In this document: positions 45,701-54,214 of the stretch, one piece after another
Numbering within the stretch: the first letter of the stretch is position 1
Layout: each line of letters begins with the position of its first letter
Source: Pseudomonas sp. dw_612
Lineage (GTDB): Bacteria > Pseudomonadota > Gammaproteobacteria > Pseudomonadales > Pseudomonadaceae
Reading direction: 5' to 3'
Length of the DNA stretch: 64,000 nucleotides
Assembly: GCF_018449725.1 (NCBI RefSeq)
Contig: NZ_JAAVVC010000008.1
Coordinates: 62,001 to 126,000, forward strand
Translations under genes and position numbers: made by a program
The notes under the pieces: generated by a model
Seen by the model: the letters and a program-made list of their open reading frames with translations, nothing else
What the model was told of the DNA's origin: nothing
Databases searched by the model: none

Positions 45701-46003
45701 AATAGTTGAACCAAGCGCTGGTTAATCAAGTCGGGATTGTTAACGGCACTTCTTCCCTGACGAGAATCCCACCATGCGCCACTACACCCTGGAATACCTG
45801 TTCGACGGCGAACCCCGCACCCACGTGTTCGAACTCAAGCAGCATCAACTGCGATTCACGAGGCAGCGATGCACCTGCTACAGCTGCACTTTGGGGACGG
45901 AGAAAATAGCCTGATCATGCCCAGCGCGGACGCGACACTGGCGGAGGTTTTAGAGCAGGCTAAGCGGGTAGGGCTGACGCAGATTAAGGTTGTCGATCAA
46001 TAA
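45701..46003. repeat. Duplicated segment, copy 2
   Basis: Repeats 44199-44507 with scattered changes; preceded at 45674-45699 by CGAAAATAGATCTGTCCCTT, a dispersed motif. Confidence 0.88.
45774..46003 (+). pseudogene. Frameshifted copy of the 78-residue gene
   Basis: The copy begins MRHYTLEYLFDGEPRTHVFE and then loses one C (CTGCGATT against CTGCCGATT in copy 1) near 45857, which shifts the frame. Downstream, the original frame resumes as HLLQLHFGDGENSLIM and QAKRVGLTQIKVVDQ to a TAA at 46003. Product would be truncated to about 47 residues. Confidence 0.85.
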
Positions 46004-46078
46004 AGCTGATGGCACTCCATTGACCCCCAACTGCTATTTTCAAACATCCGGACTGTTCCATCTCATAGGAGACGCAAC

Positions 46079-46471
46079 ATGGATCGATTCACCGGCGGCT
46101 GCCTATGCGGCAACATCCGAATCGAAGCAACAGGCCAACCCTACCGCGTTGGCCTGTGCCACTGCCTGGACTGCCGCAAACACCATGGAGCACTGTTTCA
46201 CGCCTCGGCAATTTTCCCTGAGGATGCGGTAACGGTAGAAGGTGAGGCGCGGGACTACGCCGGGAGGTTCTTCTGCCCGCACTGCGGCTCATCGGTTTTT
46301 GCCCGCACTGGCGACGAAATCGAAGTGAGCCTCGGCTCCCTGGATGCCCCAGATCAACTGATCCCGTCTTACGAAAGCTGGATTATCCGTCGTGAGTCCT
46401 GGTTACCGGTGTTTGCATTCGCTAGACGATATGAGCGCGATCGTGAAGGTCATGGCCGCGACGAAAAGTAG
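46079..46471 (+). CDS. GFA-family glutathione-dependent formaldehyde-activating-like enzyme
   Basis: A 130-residue zinc protein: GGCLCGNIRIEA, LCHCLDCRKHHGALF and FFCPHCGSSVFA carry the seven Cys of the Mss4-like/GFA fold. Relatives bind glutathione adducts; true formaldehyde activity is shown for only a few members. AGGAG lies 7 bases before ATG 46079. Confidence 0.92.
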   Translation: MDRFTGGCLCGNIRIEATGQPYRVGLCHCLDCRKHHGALFHASAIFPEDAVTVEGEARDYAGRFFCPHCGSSVFARTGDEIEVSLGSLDAPDQLIPSYESWIIRRESWLPVFAFARRYERDREGHGRDEK

Positions 46472-46624
46472 CTGCGCGAGCAGTGGAAAGTCATCCATAC
46501 CCGCTCCATTGCCTTAAATTCATGGAGATTGCGCGCGAGCCAAATCAGCCGCTCGAACCTCTGGCCGTTTCCCATTTTCGTTCTACGCTCAAAGATCGAG
46601 TAAGCGTTCAATGGAGTGAATTCA

Positions 46625-47446
46625 ATGCGTGTTGAAAATCTCTACATCATTTGCATATTGAATGGCTTGGATGAAGACACTCTGCACCAGAGCGCAGAGG
46701 GGCTGTTCTATAAATATGCCGGTAGGGAGGGTACGTCTAACGTTGAGCTATGGGACTTTCGACGAACCGCCAATACGTGGGCCCAGAAGGCTGTGTGGAA
46801 CGGAAAGATAGCTTACAGCGGCGATATCGAGATCAGAAGCGAAGCGGACCTTGAACAACTGAACGCGGGCCTCAGGACTGCAAAAAATCCTGGCGGTGGT
46901 GACGCGGGGGCTATCGTCGTAGCCCATGGCGCGGTCGGGTCGTTAGCCGGAACCCCCGCTGCTGACGTGGCTAAAAAAGTAGGGGCCCAGGCGGTGTTGG
47001 AGGGTTGGCCGGTATTCCGGAAAATTGTTCTGGAAGTGTGCAGGTCAGGGACGATTAACCCTAAAGATCAAGCAAAAGACCCAACGGTTGCACAGCAATT
47101 TCTGAAAGCCTACGCCACGGCAGTAGACACCAACGAACCGGTGATGATTGTCGGTTACGACGCTGCAGTCTCTGTCGCTTACAAAGGCAAAGAGGGAATG
47201 CCGGAGGATGCCTATGATGATGATATGGAGGCGCTACCGGCTCAGTATGGGAGGAAGTTTCTCATGCAGCACGATGTTCGTTATAACGGTGATGCGGTCT
47301 GGATGTCAGCGGTCAAAGGCAATGAACATACATATACCGACCTGACCAAGAAAGCGAAGCGGGCCTTTAACTATCTGGCTATCAAAAACAAACCCAAGCC
47401 CATAGCGACTGAAATTGCACTGGATGGATGGTCCGACAGAATGTAG
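46625..47446 (+). CDS. Unknown protein with caspase-like (clan CD) His-Gly...Cys pattern
   Basis: A 273-residue cytoplasmic protein. AGAIVVAHGAVGSLAG (His101-Gly102) ends a hydrophobic strand, and 38 residues later a second strand, RKIVLEVCRSG, ends in Cys139. This strand-HG...strand-CxxG order is that of clan CD cysteine peptidases such as the MARTX CPD (C80) and caspases. The N-terminal LYIICILNGL and later PVMIVGYDAAVSVAY would be further strands. No family is recognised and activity is inference. ATG 46625 follows GGAG by 8 bases. The next gene starts 144 bases downstream, same direction. Confidence 0.75.
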   Translation: MRVENLYIICILNGLDEDTLHQSAEGLFYKYAGREGTSNVELWDFRRTANTWAQKAVWNGKIAYSGDIEIRSEADLEQLNAGLRTAKNPGGGDAGAIVVAHGAVGSLAGTPAADVAKKVGAQAVLEGWPVFRKIVLEVCRSGTINPKDQAKDPTVAQQFLKAYATAVDTNEPVMIVGYDAAVSVAYKGKEGMPEDAYDDDMEALPAQYGRKFLMQHDVRYNGDAVWMSAVKGNEHTYTDLTKKAKRAFNYLAIKNKPKPIATEIALDGWSDRM

Positions 47447-47590
47447 AAATGTTTTCTCGGACGTATCAGTCGGTATTCAGCCAGGCGGTTAAACATGCCG
47501 CGCTGGGCAGATTGCTTACCCAAAACGAATACTTACTCCCTATATCTACTTAGAAAACCAACAGTCGACTCAAGCCGACGCGGAGCCTTT

Positions 47591-48961
47591 ATGCATGGAT
47601 TTCCCAAACGTTTGTTCGGTGTTTACACGTGCACGTCTTTTCTTGCGTTACTTCTCGGTGCCCCGGTCTTCGCGGACGCCTTGGATGATCAAAAAGACGC
47701 ATTGGAAAAACAAAAACAAATTGCTCTTTTGAAGCAGTCAATAGCGGAATCACAGAAGGCTACTGCCGAGGCTCAAAAGGCCACGGCCACTGCTTTGGGA
47801 GTGGGAAAGAGCGCCGACGAGGCCGCCATCGCGGCGTCAAAAAGTGCGACTGCTACATCCAATGCAACAGGCGACCTGGCCGAAATCAATGCGCTTAAAA
47901 CGACCTTGGGCGATCCGAAGAAAATCGGTGTTGATGGGTCGATCGCTTTCACAACTGAAGCGCAGAACATCATGTTGCAAAGTCGCCAGGGTGGCATTGC
48001 CGCAGTGCGTGATGCGGCAGACGAAATTTGCAGCGCGCTGACAAAAAATGCCCAGGTACGAAGCGCTGTAGGTCTTAGACCTCTTACGCCTGGGACGCCA
48101 CTCCCTCCACCCGCGTCGTCTGGTTCCAAGACCCGGATTGTTGCATTGAGCGAGGCGCGACTGACGGAGATGGTTGCAGCAAAACTCCGGATGTCACGGT
48201 TTACGGCTCTTTATGACACAGTGAAAAACACGCGCCTGGAACCGCCTGAAAGGGCTGCAGATGTAAAAGGGAGCAAGGAGGACACGTGGTTTGCGGCGCG
48301 AAACCAAATGGTTTTAGGTCTCCAGGAGTCCCTCATGGCCGCGCAGTACCTCATGAATGGTGTCGACAACATTGCAGGAGCTTTCCGTACAGACAAAACC
48401 TTCAATATGGTCACTACGACCGCAAGGGAGGACCTGTTTGAGTCGCGGCTGAGCGCTTGCTGGGCAATATTTGATCCTCGATCCTTGGCCAGGAAAGCGG
48501 ATCGCGACCGGCTAAAAACCACCATTGAGGAGTTTGCAAAGAAGGTTCAGTTCATGCAGGACTTCGCGGCTGAAGTCGCCACCAAACGTCGCGAATTCGA
48601 TGCGCTACCCAAGTCCAGGCAAACGATAACGCAAAACTTGCAGATCAAGACGTGGGAGGCGCTGGCAGCCCGGGTTAATGCGTTGACCATCCCGGATGCG
48701 CAGTTGTTAACCGACCTGGCGTTAACCTCGATGGAGAGTGTGATCAGGGAGCATCCGGTCATGACTTATGCGTTGAGCGTCCAAGACACGCAAATCCTCA
48801 AAAAACGCTGGCTTCTAAATAATAAGATTAGTTTCCAAGGGACAGCTGAGGTGGTCTATCAAGTGACGAATATCGACGGCACCATTCTGGACGGCGACGC
48901 CGTCTCTGTAACCAGTCAAGCAGAAGACATTGCCAGCACCAAAGGAGTAAAGCCACGCTGA
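47591..48961 (+). CDS. Secreted coiled-coil protein, unknown
   Basis: A 456-residue protein with a signal peptide (MHGFPKRLFGVYTCTSFLAL..., cut near PVFA|DA, residue 28). Then follows an Ala/Lys/Glu-rich coiled coil (DQKDALEKQKQIALLKQSIA, repeats of QKATAEAQKATATA, about 30-75) and a helical domain with a Pro-rich linker near 175-185. No lipobox. It is periplasmic or exported. GGAG precedes ATG 47591 by 5-6 bases. It follows the clan-CD-like gene and ends at a strong terminator, so both may share a transcript. Family not recognised. Confidence 0.8.
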   Translation: MHGFPKRLFGVYTCTSFLALLLGAPVFADALDDQKDALEKQKQIALLKQSIAESQKATAEAQKATATALGVGKSADEAAIAASKSATATSNATGDLAEINALKTTLGDPKKIGVDGSIAFTTEAQNIMLQSRQGGIAAVRDAADEICSALTKNAQVRSAVGLRPLTPGTPLPPPASSGSKTRIVALSEARLTEMVAAKLRMSRFTALYDTVKNTRLEPPERAADVKGSKEDTWFAARNQMVLGLQESLMAAQYLMNGVDNIAGAFRTDKTFNMVTTTAREDLFESRLSACWAIFDPRSLARKADRDRLKTTIEEFAKKVQFMQDFAAEVATKRREFDALPKSRQTITQNLQIKTWEALAARVNALTIPDAQLLTDLALTSMESVIREHPVMTYALSVQDTQILKKRWLLNNKISFQGTAEVVYQVTNIDGTILDGDAVSVTSQAEDIASTKGVKPR

Positions 48962-48997
48962 CACTGTTGTAATTCTGAAGCGGTGCATCAAAACAGC

Positions 48998-49027
48998 AAA
49001 AAACCCGCGTCTCAAAGCGGGTTTTTT
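48998..49027. terminator. Bidirectional rho-independent terminator
   Basis: AAAAAACCCGC/GCGGGTTTTTT hairpin with loop GTCTCAAA. A on one side and T on the other serve both the secreted coiled-coil gene and the convergent permease gene. Confidence 0.9.
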
Positions 49028-49040
49028 CATGCCTGAACGT

Positions 49041-50456
49041 TTACACGCTGCTCGCCGGTTTCCCCACGGACAACCGCCGCTTATAAGCACTATCCCGACT
49101 CGCCAACCAGAAATACAACGGCGATGTCACCACCAACCCCACCAACCAAGACAAATCCGCACCATTGATGTGCTCGGAAATCGGCCCGACGTACAGCGGC
49201 GTGTTCATGAACGGAATCTGCACCGCAATCCCGATCGCGTAGGCCAACAATGCCTGGGGGTTGTAGCGTCCGTAGATGCCGCCATCGACGTGGAAGATCG
49301 AGTCGATGTCGTACTGACCTTTGTGGATCGCGTAGAAGTCGATCAGGTTGATCGCGGTCCATGGCACCAACACCACCAGCAGCACCAGCACCATGTCGAC
49401 GAAGTGGCCGATGAAGTCTGCCGAGGCGCCGACGGCGGCGAAGCAGCAGGCGCCGAGGACGATGATCGAGAGCACGGCGCGGCTTTTGGCGGTGGGGATC
49501 CAGCGGTAGGCGAAGGTTTGCACCAGGGTGATCAGCGACAGTACGGCGCCGTACAGGTTGAGGGCGTTGTGGCTGATGACGCTGAGCAGGAACAGCACCA
49601 GCATCAACGGGCCGATGGAGCCGGTGGCGAGTTTGACGGCGTCCATGGTGTCCATGCCGACGGGCGTGGCGAGCACGGCGACGGCGCCGAAGATGAACGA
49701 CAGGCTGGAGCCGAGCACCGTTCCGAGGTAGGTGGTCCAGAACGTCGATGCGACGGGCACGTCGGCCGGCAGGTAGCGCGAGTAGTCGGACACATATGGG
49801 GCGAAGGCGATTTGCCAAAGCGCCGCCAGCGACACCGTGGCCAGCCAGCCGGAGATGTTGAAGCTGCCGCGGGTGAGGAAGTCGGCGGTCTGCACGTGGG
49901 TGAAGATGTAGCCGAAGCCCAGCACGATGCCGGCGCCGAGCACCCAGGTGCCGATGCGGTTGAGCACGTGGATGAAGCGGTAGCCGATGATGCCGATGAT
50001 CCCCGAACCGAGGGCGCCGATGACGATGCCCACCGGCACTGGCACGCTGTCGACCACGCCGTGCAGGGACTTGCCGGCGAGGACGATGTTGGAGGCGAAG
50101 AAGCCGATGTACATGATGCCGGCGATCAGCACCACCAGCAGCGCGCCGAGAGAGCCGAATTGCGCACGGCTCTGGATCATCTGCGGGATGCCCATTTGCG
50201 GGCCTTGCGCCGAGTGCAGCGCCATCAGCACGCCACCGACCAGATGCCCAACCAGAATGGCGATGACACCCCACACCAGGTTCAGGTGAAACAGTTGCAC
50301 GCCGAGGGCGCCGGTGACGATGGGCAGCGGCGCGATGTTGCCGCCGAACCAGAGGGTGAACAAGTCCCGGACCTTTCCATGGCGATCTTGCGGCGGGACA
50401 TAACCGATCGTGTGCTTCTCGATCAGCGGAGCGGACGTTGTTGCAGAGGTGACCAT
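49041..50456 (-). CDS. NCS1-family permease (cytosine/purine/hydantoin type)
   Basis: A 471-residue inner-membrane transporter with twelve helices. The NCS1 landmarks are present: GYVPPQDRHGKVRDLFTLWF at the start, LWQIAFAPYVSDYSRYLP in helix 6, and INLIDFYAIHKGQYDID near residue 375. ATG 50456 follows TTGGAG. It is divergent from a LysR gene, and the enzyme genes beyond suggest that it imports the compound they process; that compound is not known. Confidence 0.92.
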   Translation of the reverse strand: MVTSATTSAPLIEKHTIGYVPPQDRHGKVRDLFTLWFGGNIAPLPIVTGALGVQLFHLNLVWGVIAILVGHLVGGVLMALHSAQGPQMGIPQMIQSRAQFGSLGALLVVLIAGIMYIGFFASNIVLAGKSLHGVVDSVPVPVGIVIGALGSGIIGIIGYRFIHVLNRIGTWVLGAGIVLGFGYIFTHVQTADFLTRGSFNISGWLATVSLAALWQIAFAPYVSDYSRYLPADVPVASTFWTTYLGTVLGSSLSFIFGAVAVLATPVGMDTMDAVKLATGSIGPLMLVLFLLSVISHNALNLYGAVLSLITLVQTFAYRWIPTAKSRAVLSIIVLGACCFAAVGASADFIGHFVDMVLVLLVVLVPWTAINLIDFYAIHKGQYDIDSIFHVDGGIYGRYNPQALLAYAIGIAVQIPFMNTPLYVGPISEHINGADLSWLVGLVVTSPLYFWLASRDSAYKRRLSVGKPASSV

Positions 50457-50681
50457 GACGAACTCCAAGGCAATGTGAGTACGTGGACGTACTTCGGTGA
50501 GCACCGCGTGGGCGACGCTTTTTTTGTTGGAGTGATCATGTGCAAAGCCTCGGCATAGATAAATTAGTAAGTTTGTTGCTTCAAACCTTAAAAAAAATAT
50601 GCCCGGCGATTGGGTGGGTCCGGTATGTTCTGGATAGATCGCGGGCGTTCAGATACCCCGCAGACTGGCGCGACACGATCC

Positions 50682-50779
50682 CCGTAGGAGCTGTCGAGTG
50701 AAACGAGGCTGCGATCTTTTGATCTTGATCTTTAACATCAAAAGATCGCAGCCTCGTTTCACTCGACAGCTCCTACAGG
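50682..50779. repeat. Hairpin repeat, family B variant
   Basis: Perfect inverted repeat with arms of about 42 bases (GTAGGAGCTGTCGAGTGAAA...GATC and reverse complement). It differs from other family B copies by the insertion GTCGAGTGAAACGAG. It stands in the 365-base divergent gap 50457-50821, which also holds the promoters of the permease and LysR genes. Confidence 0.9.
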
Positions 50780-50821
50780 GGAGGTGTGGGGCCATGGTTG
50801 TTGTGTTTTCTGGAGATCCGC

Positions 50822-51733
50822 ATGGCCGCTTACAACCTGCGACAGCTACGTTATTTCGTCACCACCGCCGAGTGCGGCAGCGTGGCGGAGGCTTCGCGCA
50901 AGCTCTATATCGCCCAGCCGTCGGTCTCGACGGCGATCAAGCACCTGGAAGAAAGCTTCGGCGTACAACTGTTTATCCGCCATCACGCCCAGGGTGTTTC
51001 GCTGACGCCGAGCGGCTCGCGGTTTTACCGCAAGGCGCTGGAGTTGCTGCGGGTCGCGCACGAGTTTGAGCAGAACGCGCTGGCGGACAATGACGTGGTG
51101 GCGGGGCAGATCGATATCGGTTGCTTTGAAACCGTGGCGCCGCTGTACCTGCCGCGTTTGATCGCCGGTTTCAAGGAGCGCTGGCCAGGCGTGGAGATCC
51201 GCATTCGCGATGGCGAGCAACAGGAATTGGTGCAGGCCCTGACCGCTGGCAGCATCGATTTGGCGATGCTGTTCGAGCACGATCTGGACAGCACGATCGA
51301 GACCGTTCCACTGATGCCGCCACAACAGCCCTACGCGTTACTGCCGGCGGACCATCGCTTCGCGCAACAGGCGAAAGTGTCGCTGGATGACCTGGTGCTG
51401 GAACCGATGATTTTGCTCGACGTGGTACCGAGCCGTACCTACTTTGTCAGCATTTTCGAAGAGCGTGGATTGACCCCGCACATCGTCTTCAGCTCGCCTT
51501 CAATCGAGATGGTGCGCGGCATGGTCGGGCGCGGTTTTGGTTTCTCGATTCTGGTGACCAAACCGTTTTCGCCCTACACCTACGACGGGCAACAACTGGT
51601 GTGCATTCCGCTCGCGGAAACGGTGACGGGCTCGGGGTTATCGGCGGCGTGGCTCAGACGATCGCAACTGACCAAACCGGTGCAGTTGTTCGTGGATTAT
51701 TGCCAGGAAGAACTGGCCCGACTCTATACCTGA
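50822..51733 (+). CDS. LysR-family transcriptional regulator
   Basis: A 303-residue LysR protein: LRQLRYFVTTAECGSVAEAS, YIAQPSVSTAIKHLEESFGV and a full effector domain. GGAG precedes ATG 50822. It is divergent from the NCS1 permease and convergent with the deacetylase gene; it probably controls this cluster. Confidence 0.93.
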   Translation: MAAYNLRQLRYFVTTAECGSVAEASRKLYIAQPSVSTAIKHLEESFGVQLFIRHHAQGVSLTPSGSRFYRKALELLRVAHEFEQNALADNDVVAGQIDIGCFETVAPLYLPRLIAGFKERWPGVEIRIRDGEQQELVQALTAGSIDLAMLFEHDLDSTIETVPLMPPQQPYALLPADHRFAQQAKVSLDDLVLEPMILLDVVPSRTYFVSIFEERGLTPHIVFSSPSIEMVRGMVGRGFGFSILVTKPFSPYTYDGQQLVCIPLAETVTGSGLSAAWLRRSQLTKPVQLFVDYCQEELARLYT

Positions 51734-51749
51734 GCGTCGGGCCTGGCGC

Positions 51750-52898
51750 TCAACTGATCGATGCCAGCATCCGTTGCAGCATCGCGTCGCAACCATTCAA
51801 CTGCTCGACGCTGACGAACTCGTCCGGCTTGTGGCCCTGGTCCATGCTGCCCGGACCGCAGACCACCGTCGGGATCCCTGCCGCGTCAAACAGACCGCCC
51901 TCGGTGCCGAATGCTACGGTGCCAAACTCCCGGGAACCCGAGAATGCCGCGATCAATTCAGCGGCCTCGCTGTGGGCATCGGTGGCCAGTCCGGGATACG
52001 CCGACAACTCACTGAAACGGATGTCGCTCTGCGCACTCACAGCGCGCATACGCGGCAAAACCTGCTGCTCGGCGTACGTTTGCAGTTCCTGCGCAACATC
52101 GTTCGGATCAAACGAGGGCAGGGCGCGGATTTCAAAGTCGAAGCGGCAATCGGCGGGGACGATGTTCAACGCCTTGCCGCCGGCAATCACGCCGGTTTGC
52201 ACGGTGCTGAAGGGTGGATCGAACCGGGCGTCGTGATGCTCCGGCGCTTTCAGCCGCTGGCCAATTCGTCCCAGTTCACCGATCAGTTCGGCGGCGTATT
52301 CAATCGCGTTGACCCCCAGCGGCGCGTACGCCGAATGGCAGGCTTCACCATGAATATCGCAACGCATCGCCAGTTTGCCCTTGTGGCCGAGCACCGGTTT
52401 GAGCTCGGTCGGTTCGCCAATGATGCAGAGCATCGGTTTGACCGGGCGTTGCTCCAGCGCTTTGAGCAGCGAGCGCACGCCGAGGCAACCGACTTCTTCA
52501 TCGTAGGACAGCGCGATGTGCACCGGCCGCCGCAACGACGCCTTGACCAGCGACGGCACCAAGGCGAGCACGCAAGCGATGTAGCCTTTCATGTCCGCCG
52601 TGCCGCGACCGTATAGTTTGCCGTCGCGCTCGGTCAGTTCGAAGGGCGCAACAGTCCACGGCTGGCCATCGACCGGCACCACATCGGTGTGCCCCGACAG
52701 CACAATGCCCGGCAGTTCCGCCGGGCCGATGGTCGCGAACAGATTGGCCTTGCTGCGTTGCTCGTTGTAGACCAGTTCGCACGGCACATCGAATTGGGCG
52801 AGGTAGTCGCGGACGAACTCGATGAGCTGCAGATTGGATTCGCGGCTCGTGGTGTCGAACGCCACCAACGTTTGAAGCACATCGCGGCTGTTGCTCAT
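51750..52898 (-). CDS. argE: Acetylornithine deacetylase-like M20 peptidase
   Basis: A 382-residue M20 metallohydrolase. Metal sites lie in SGHTDVVPVDG, GRGTADMKGYIA and YDEEVGCLG (the general-base Glu), with IIGEPTELKP and NIVPADCRFDFEIR typical of ArgE. In this context it may act on an N-acyl amino compound rather than in arginine synthesis. Its start overlaps the DUF1028 stop (ATGA), so the two are coupled. Confidence 0.88.
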   Translation of the reverse strand: MSNSRDVLQTLVAFDTTSRESNLQLIEFVRDYLAQFDVPCELVYNEQRSKANLFATIGPAELPGIVLSGHTDVVPVDGQPWTVAPFELTERDGKLYGRGTADMKGYIACVLALVPSLVKASLRRPVHIALSYDEEVGCLGVRSLLKALEQRPVKPMLCIIGEPTELKPVLGHKGKLAMRCDIHGEACHSAYAPLGVNAIEYAAELIGELGRIGQRLKAPEHHDARFDPPFSTVQTGVIAGGKALNIVPADCRFDFEIRALPSFDPNDVAQELQTYAEQQVLPRMRAVSAQSDIRFSELSAYPGLATDAHSEAAELIAAFSGSREFGTVAFGTEGGLFDAAGIPTVVCGPGSMDQGHKPDEFVSVEQLNGCDAMLQRMLASIS

Positions 52899-53572
52899 CG
52901 GTCGTCTCCGGCGACGCCGTAACCAGGGGACCGATCAGGCGCCAGGGCACGGTCGATGTAGTCCTGAACCTGCGGGCGATAGGCGTCCCACAGTTTTTCG
53001 AGTTGGCCGATCGGGTCTTCATCGGCCCAGTCCACCCGCAGGTTGATGATCGGCCAGGTCAGTTCGCCGACCACCACCATCGCCGCCGAATGCACCGGCC
53101 CGGCTTCACCGCCCGCCACCATGGCGGCTTGCATCGCCGCCAGCAAGCGATCAGCGAGTTGCCCTTCAGCCTGTTCGAACGCCCGGACCATGGCGTCGAT
53201 CACCGACCGATCCACCAGCATGTTGCCGGCCGCCACACATTGCTCGCCGGACACGGCGTTGTGGTTGCCCAGGGTTTCCGAGCCGCTGAAATGCGCGGTG
53301 CGGCCGAGGTGGTCGATCGCGGTGATCTGGCGATATTGGCTGTAGCCGTTGCGGGTCAGCACTTTGTCCAGTGCATCGGAGGGCGAGAGGCCTTGTTCCA
53401 TGAGGGCGAGGGTGTCCGGTCCGAGGGACGGCAGGGTGATGTTTTGCGTCGAGACCGCGCCGACACCCGGCAGCAGCCACGGGCAACGGGCGCCGACGGC
53501 GATGCTGGAAGAACTGATGGCGATGCCGAACTGACCGGTTTCGGGGCATCTTGCGGCGATGGAGAAGGTCAT
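52895..53572 (-). CDS. DUF1028 family protein (Ntn-hydrolase-like)
   Basis: A 225-residue protein with the DUF1028 signature: TFSIAARCPETGQFGIAISS at the start, VGARCPWLLPGVGAVSTQN, and AVSGEQCVAAGNML. Full family length. Members are thought to have an Ntn-hydrolase-like fold with uncertain activity, and they are often linked to RidA and M20 genes, as here. Coupled to argE. Confidence 0.9.
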   Translation of the reverse strand: MTFSIAARCPETGQFGIAISSSSIAVGARCPWLLPGVGAVSTQNITLPSLGPDTLALMEQGLSPSDALDKVLTRNGYSQYRQITAIDHLGRTAHFSGSETLGNHNAVSGEQCVAAGNMLVDRSVIDAMVRAFEQAEGQLADRLLAAMQAAMVAGGEAGPVHSAAMVVVGELTWPIINLRVDWADEDPIGQLEKLWDAYRPQVQDYIDRALAPDRSPGYGVAGDDR

Positions 53573-53615
53573 GGGTTTTGCTCCTTGTTCAGCCTTGGAG
53601 AGGGGGCACGCAACC

Positions 53616-53749
53616 TGTAGCAGCTGGCGAAGCCTGCGTTCGGCTGCGAAGCAGTCGTGAAATCAGGCGATGCGGTGCCTCAGGAGCACCGCGTGTTCAG
53701 GTCTTGCGACTGCTTCGCAGCCGAACGCAGGCTTCGCCAGCTGCTACAT
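53616..53749. repeat. Long hairpin repeat, family C
   Basis: Near-perfect inverted repeat TGTAGCAGCTGGCGAAGCCT... with arms of about 40 bases, lying between the Rid gene and the DUF1028 gene of the same operon. Confidence 0.88.
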
Positions 53750-53777
53750 GGAACGGCGTAATTAAGCCTTCCCGTGT

Positions 53778-54194
53778 TTAATCGGGAATCACCGCAATCA
53801 CATCAATTTCCATCAACCACTGTGGCTGCCCCAGCGCCGACACCACCAACCCGGTCGAAATCGGAAACACGCCTTTGAGCCACTTGCCGACTTCCTGATA
53901 CACCGGCTCTCGGTAGCGCGGGTCGATCAGGTAGGTGGTGGTTTTGACGATGTGGCTCAGGTCGCTGCCAGCTTCTTCCAGCAGTTGTTTGACGTTGCGC
54001 ATGGCTTGTTCGGCTTGCGCACGCGGGTCGCCGAGGCCGATCAGGTTGCCTTCGAAATCAGTCCCGACCTGGCCACGAACATACACGGTGTTGCCGGCGC
54101 GGACGGCTTGACACAGGTCATTGTCCAGGGTCTGGTTTGGGTAGGTTTCCTTGGTGTTGAACATGCGAATACGGGTATGCGTTGGGGTGGACAT
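53778..54194 (-). CDS. Rid-family protein lacking the catalytic arginine
   Basis: A 138-residue YjgF/RidA-fold protein: VRAGNTVYVRGQVGTDFEGN, AQAEQAMRNVKQLLEEAGSD and MEIDVIAVIPD are landmarks. RidA imine deaminases carry an Arg in a PxRS-type motif near the C-terminus; here the place reads FPISTGLVVSAL, without Arg. It thus belongs with Rid groups that lack imine deaminase activity. It sits 20 bases after the monooxygenase gene in one operon. Confidence 0.88.
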   Translation of the reverse strand: MSTPTHTRIRMFNTKETYPNQTLDNDLCQAVRAGNTVYVRGQVGTDFEGNLIGLGDPRAQAEQAMRNVKQLLEEAGSDLSHIVKTTTYLIDPRYREPVYQEVGKWLKGVFPISTGLVVSALGQPQWLMEIDVIAVIPD

Positions 54195-54214
54195 GTGCGG
54201 CTCCTGGAAAAGAA

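Noticed and set aside
49029..50558. Plus-strand open frame of 509 codons over the NCS1 permease gene
   Set aside because: His/Asp/Gln-rich translation typical of the reverse complement of a membrane protein gene.
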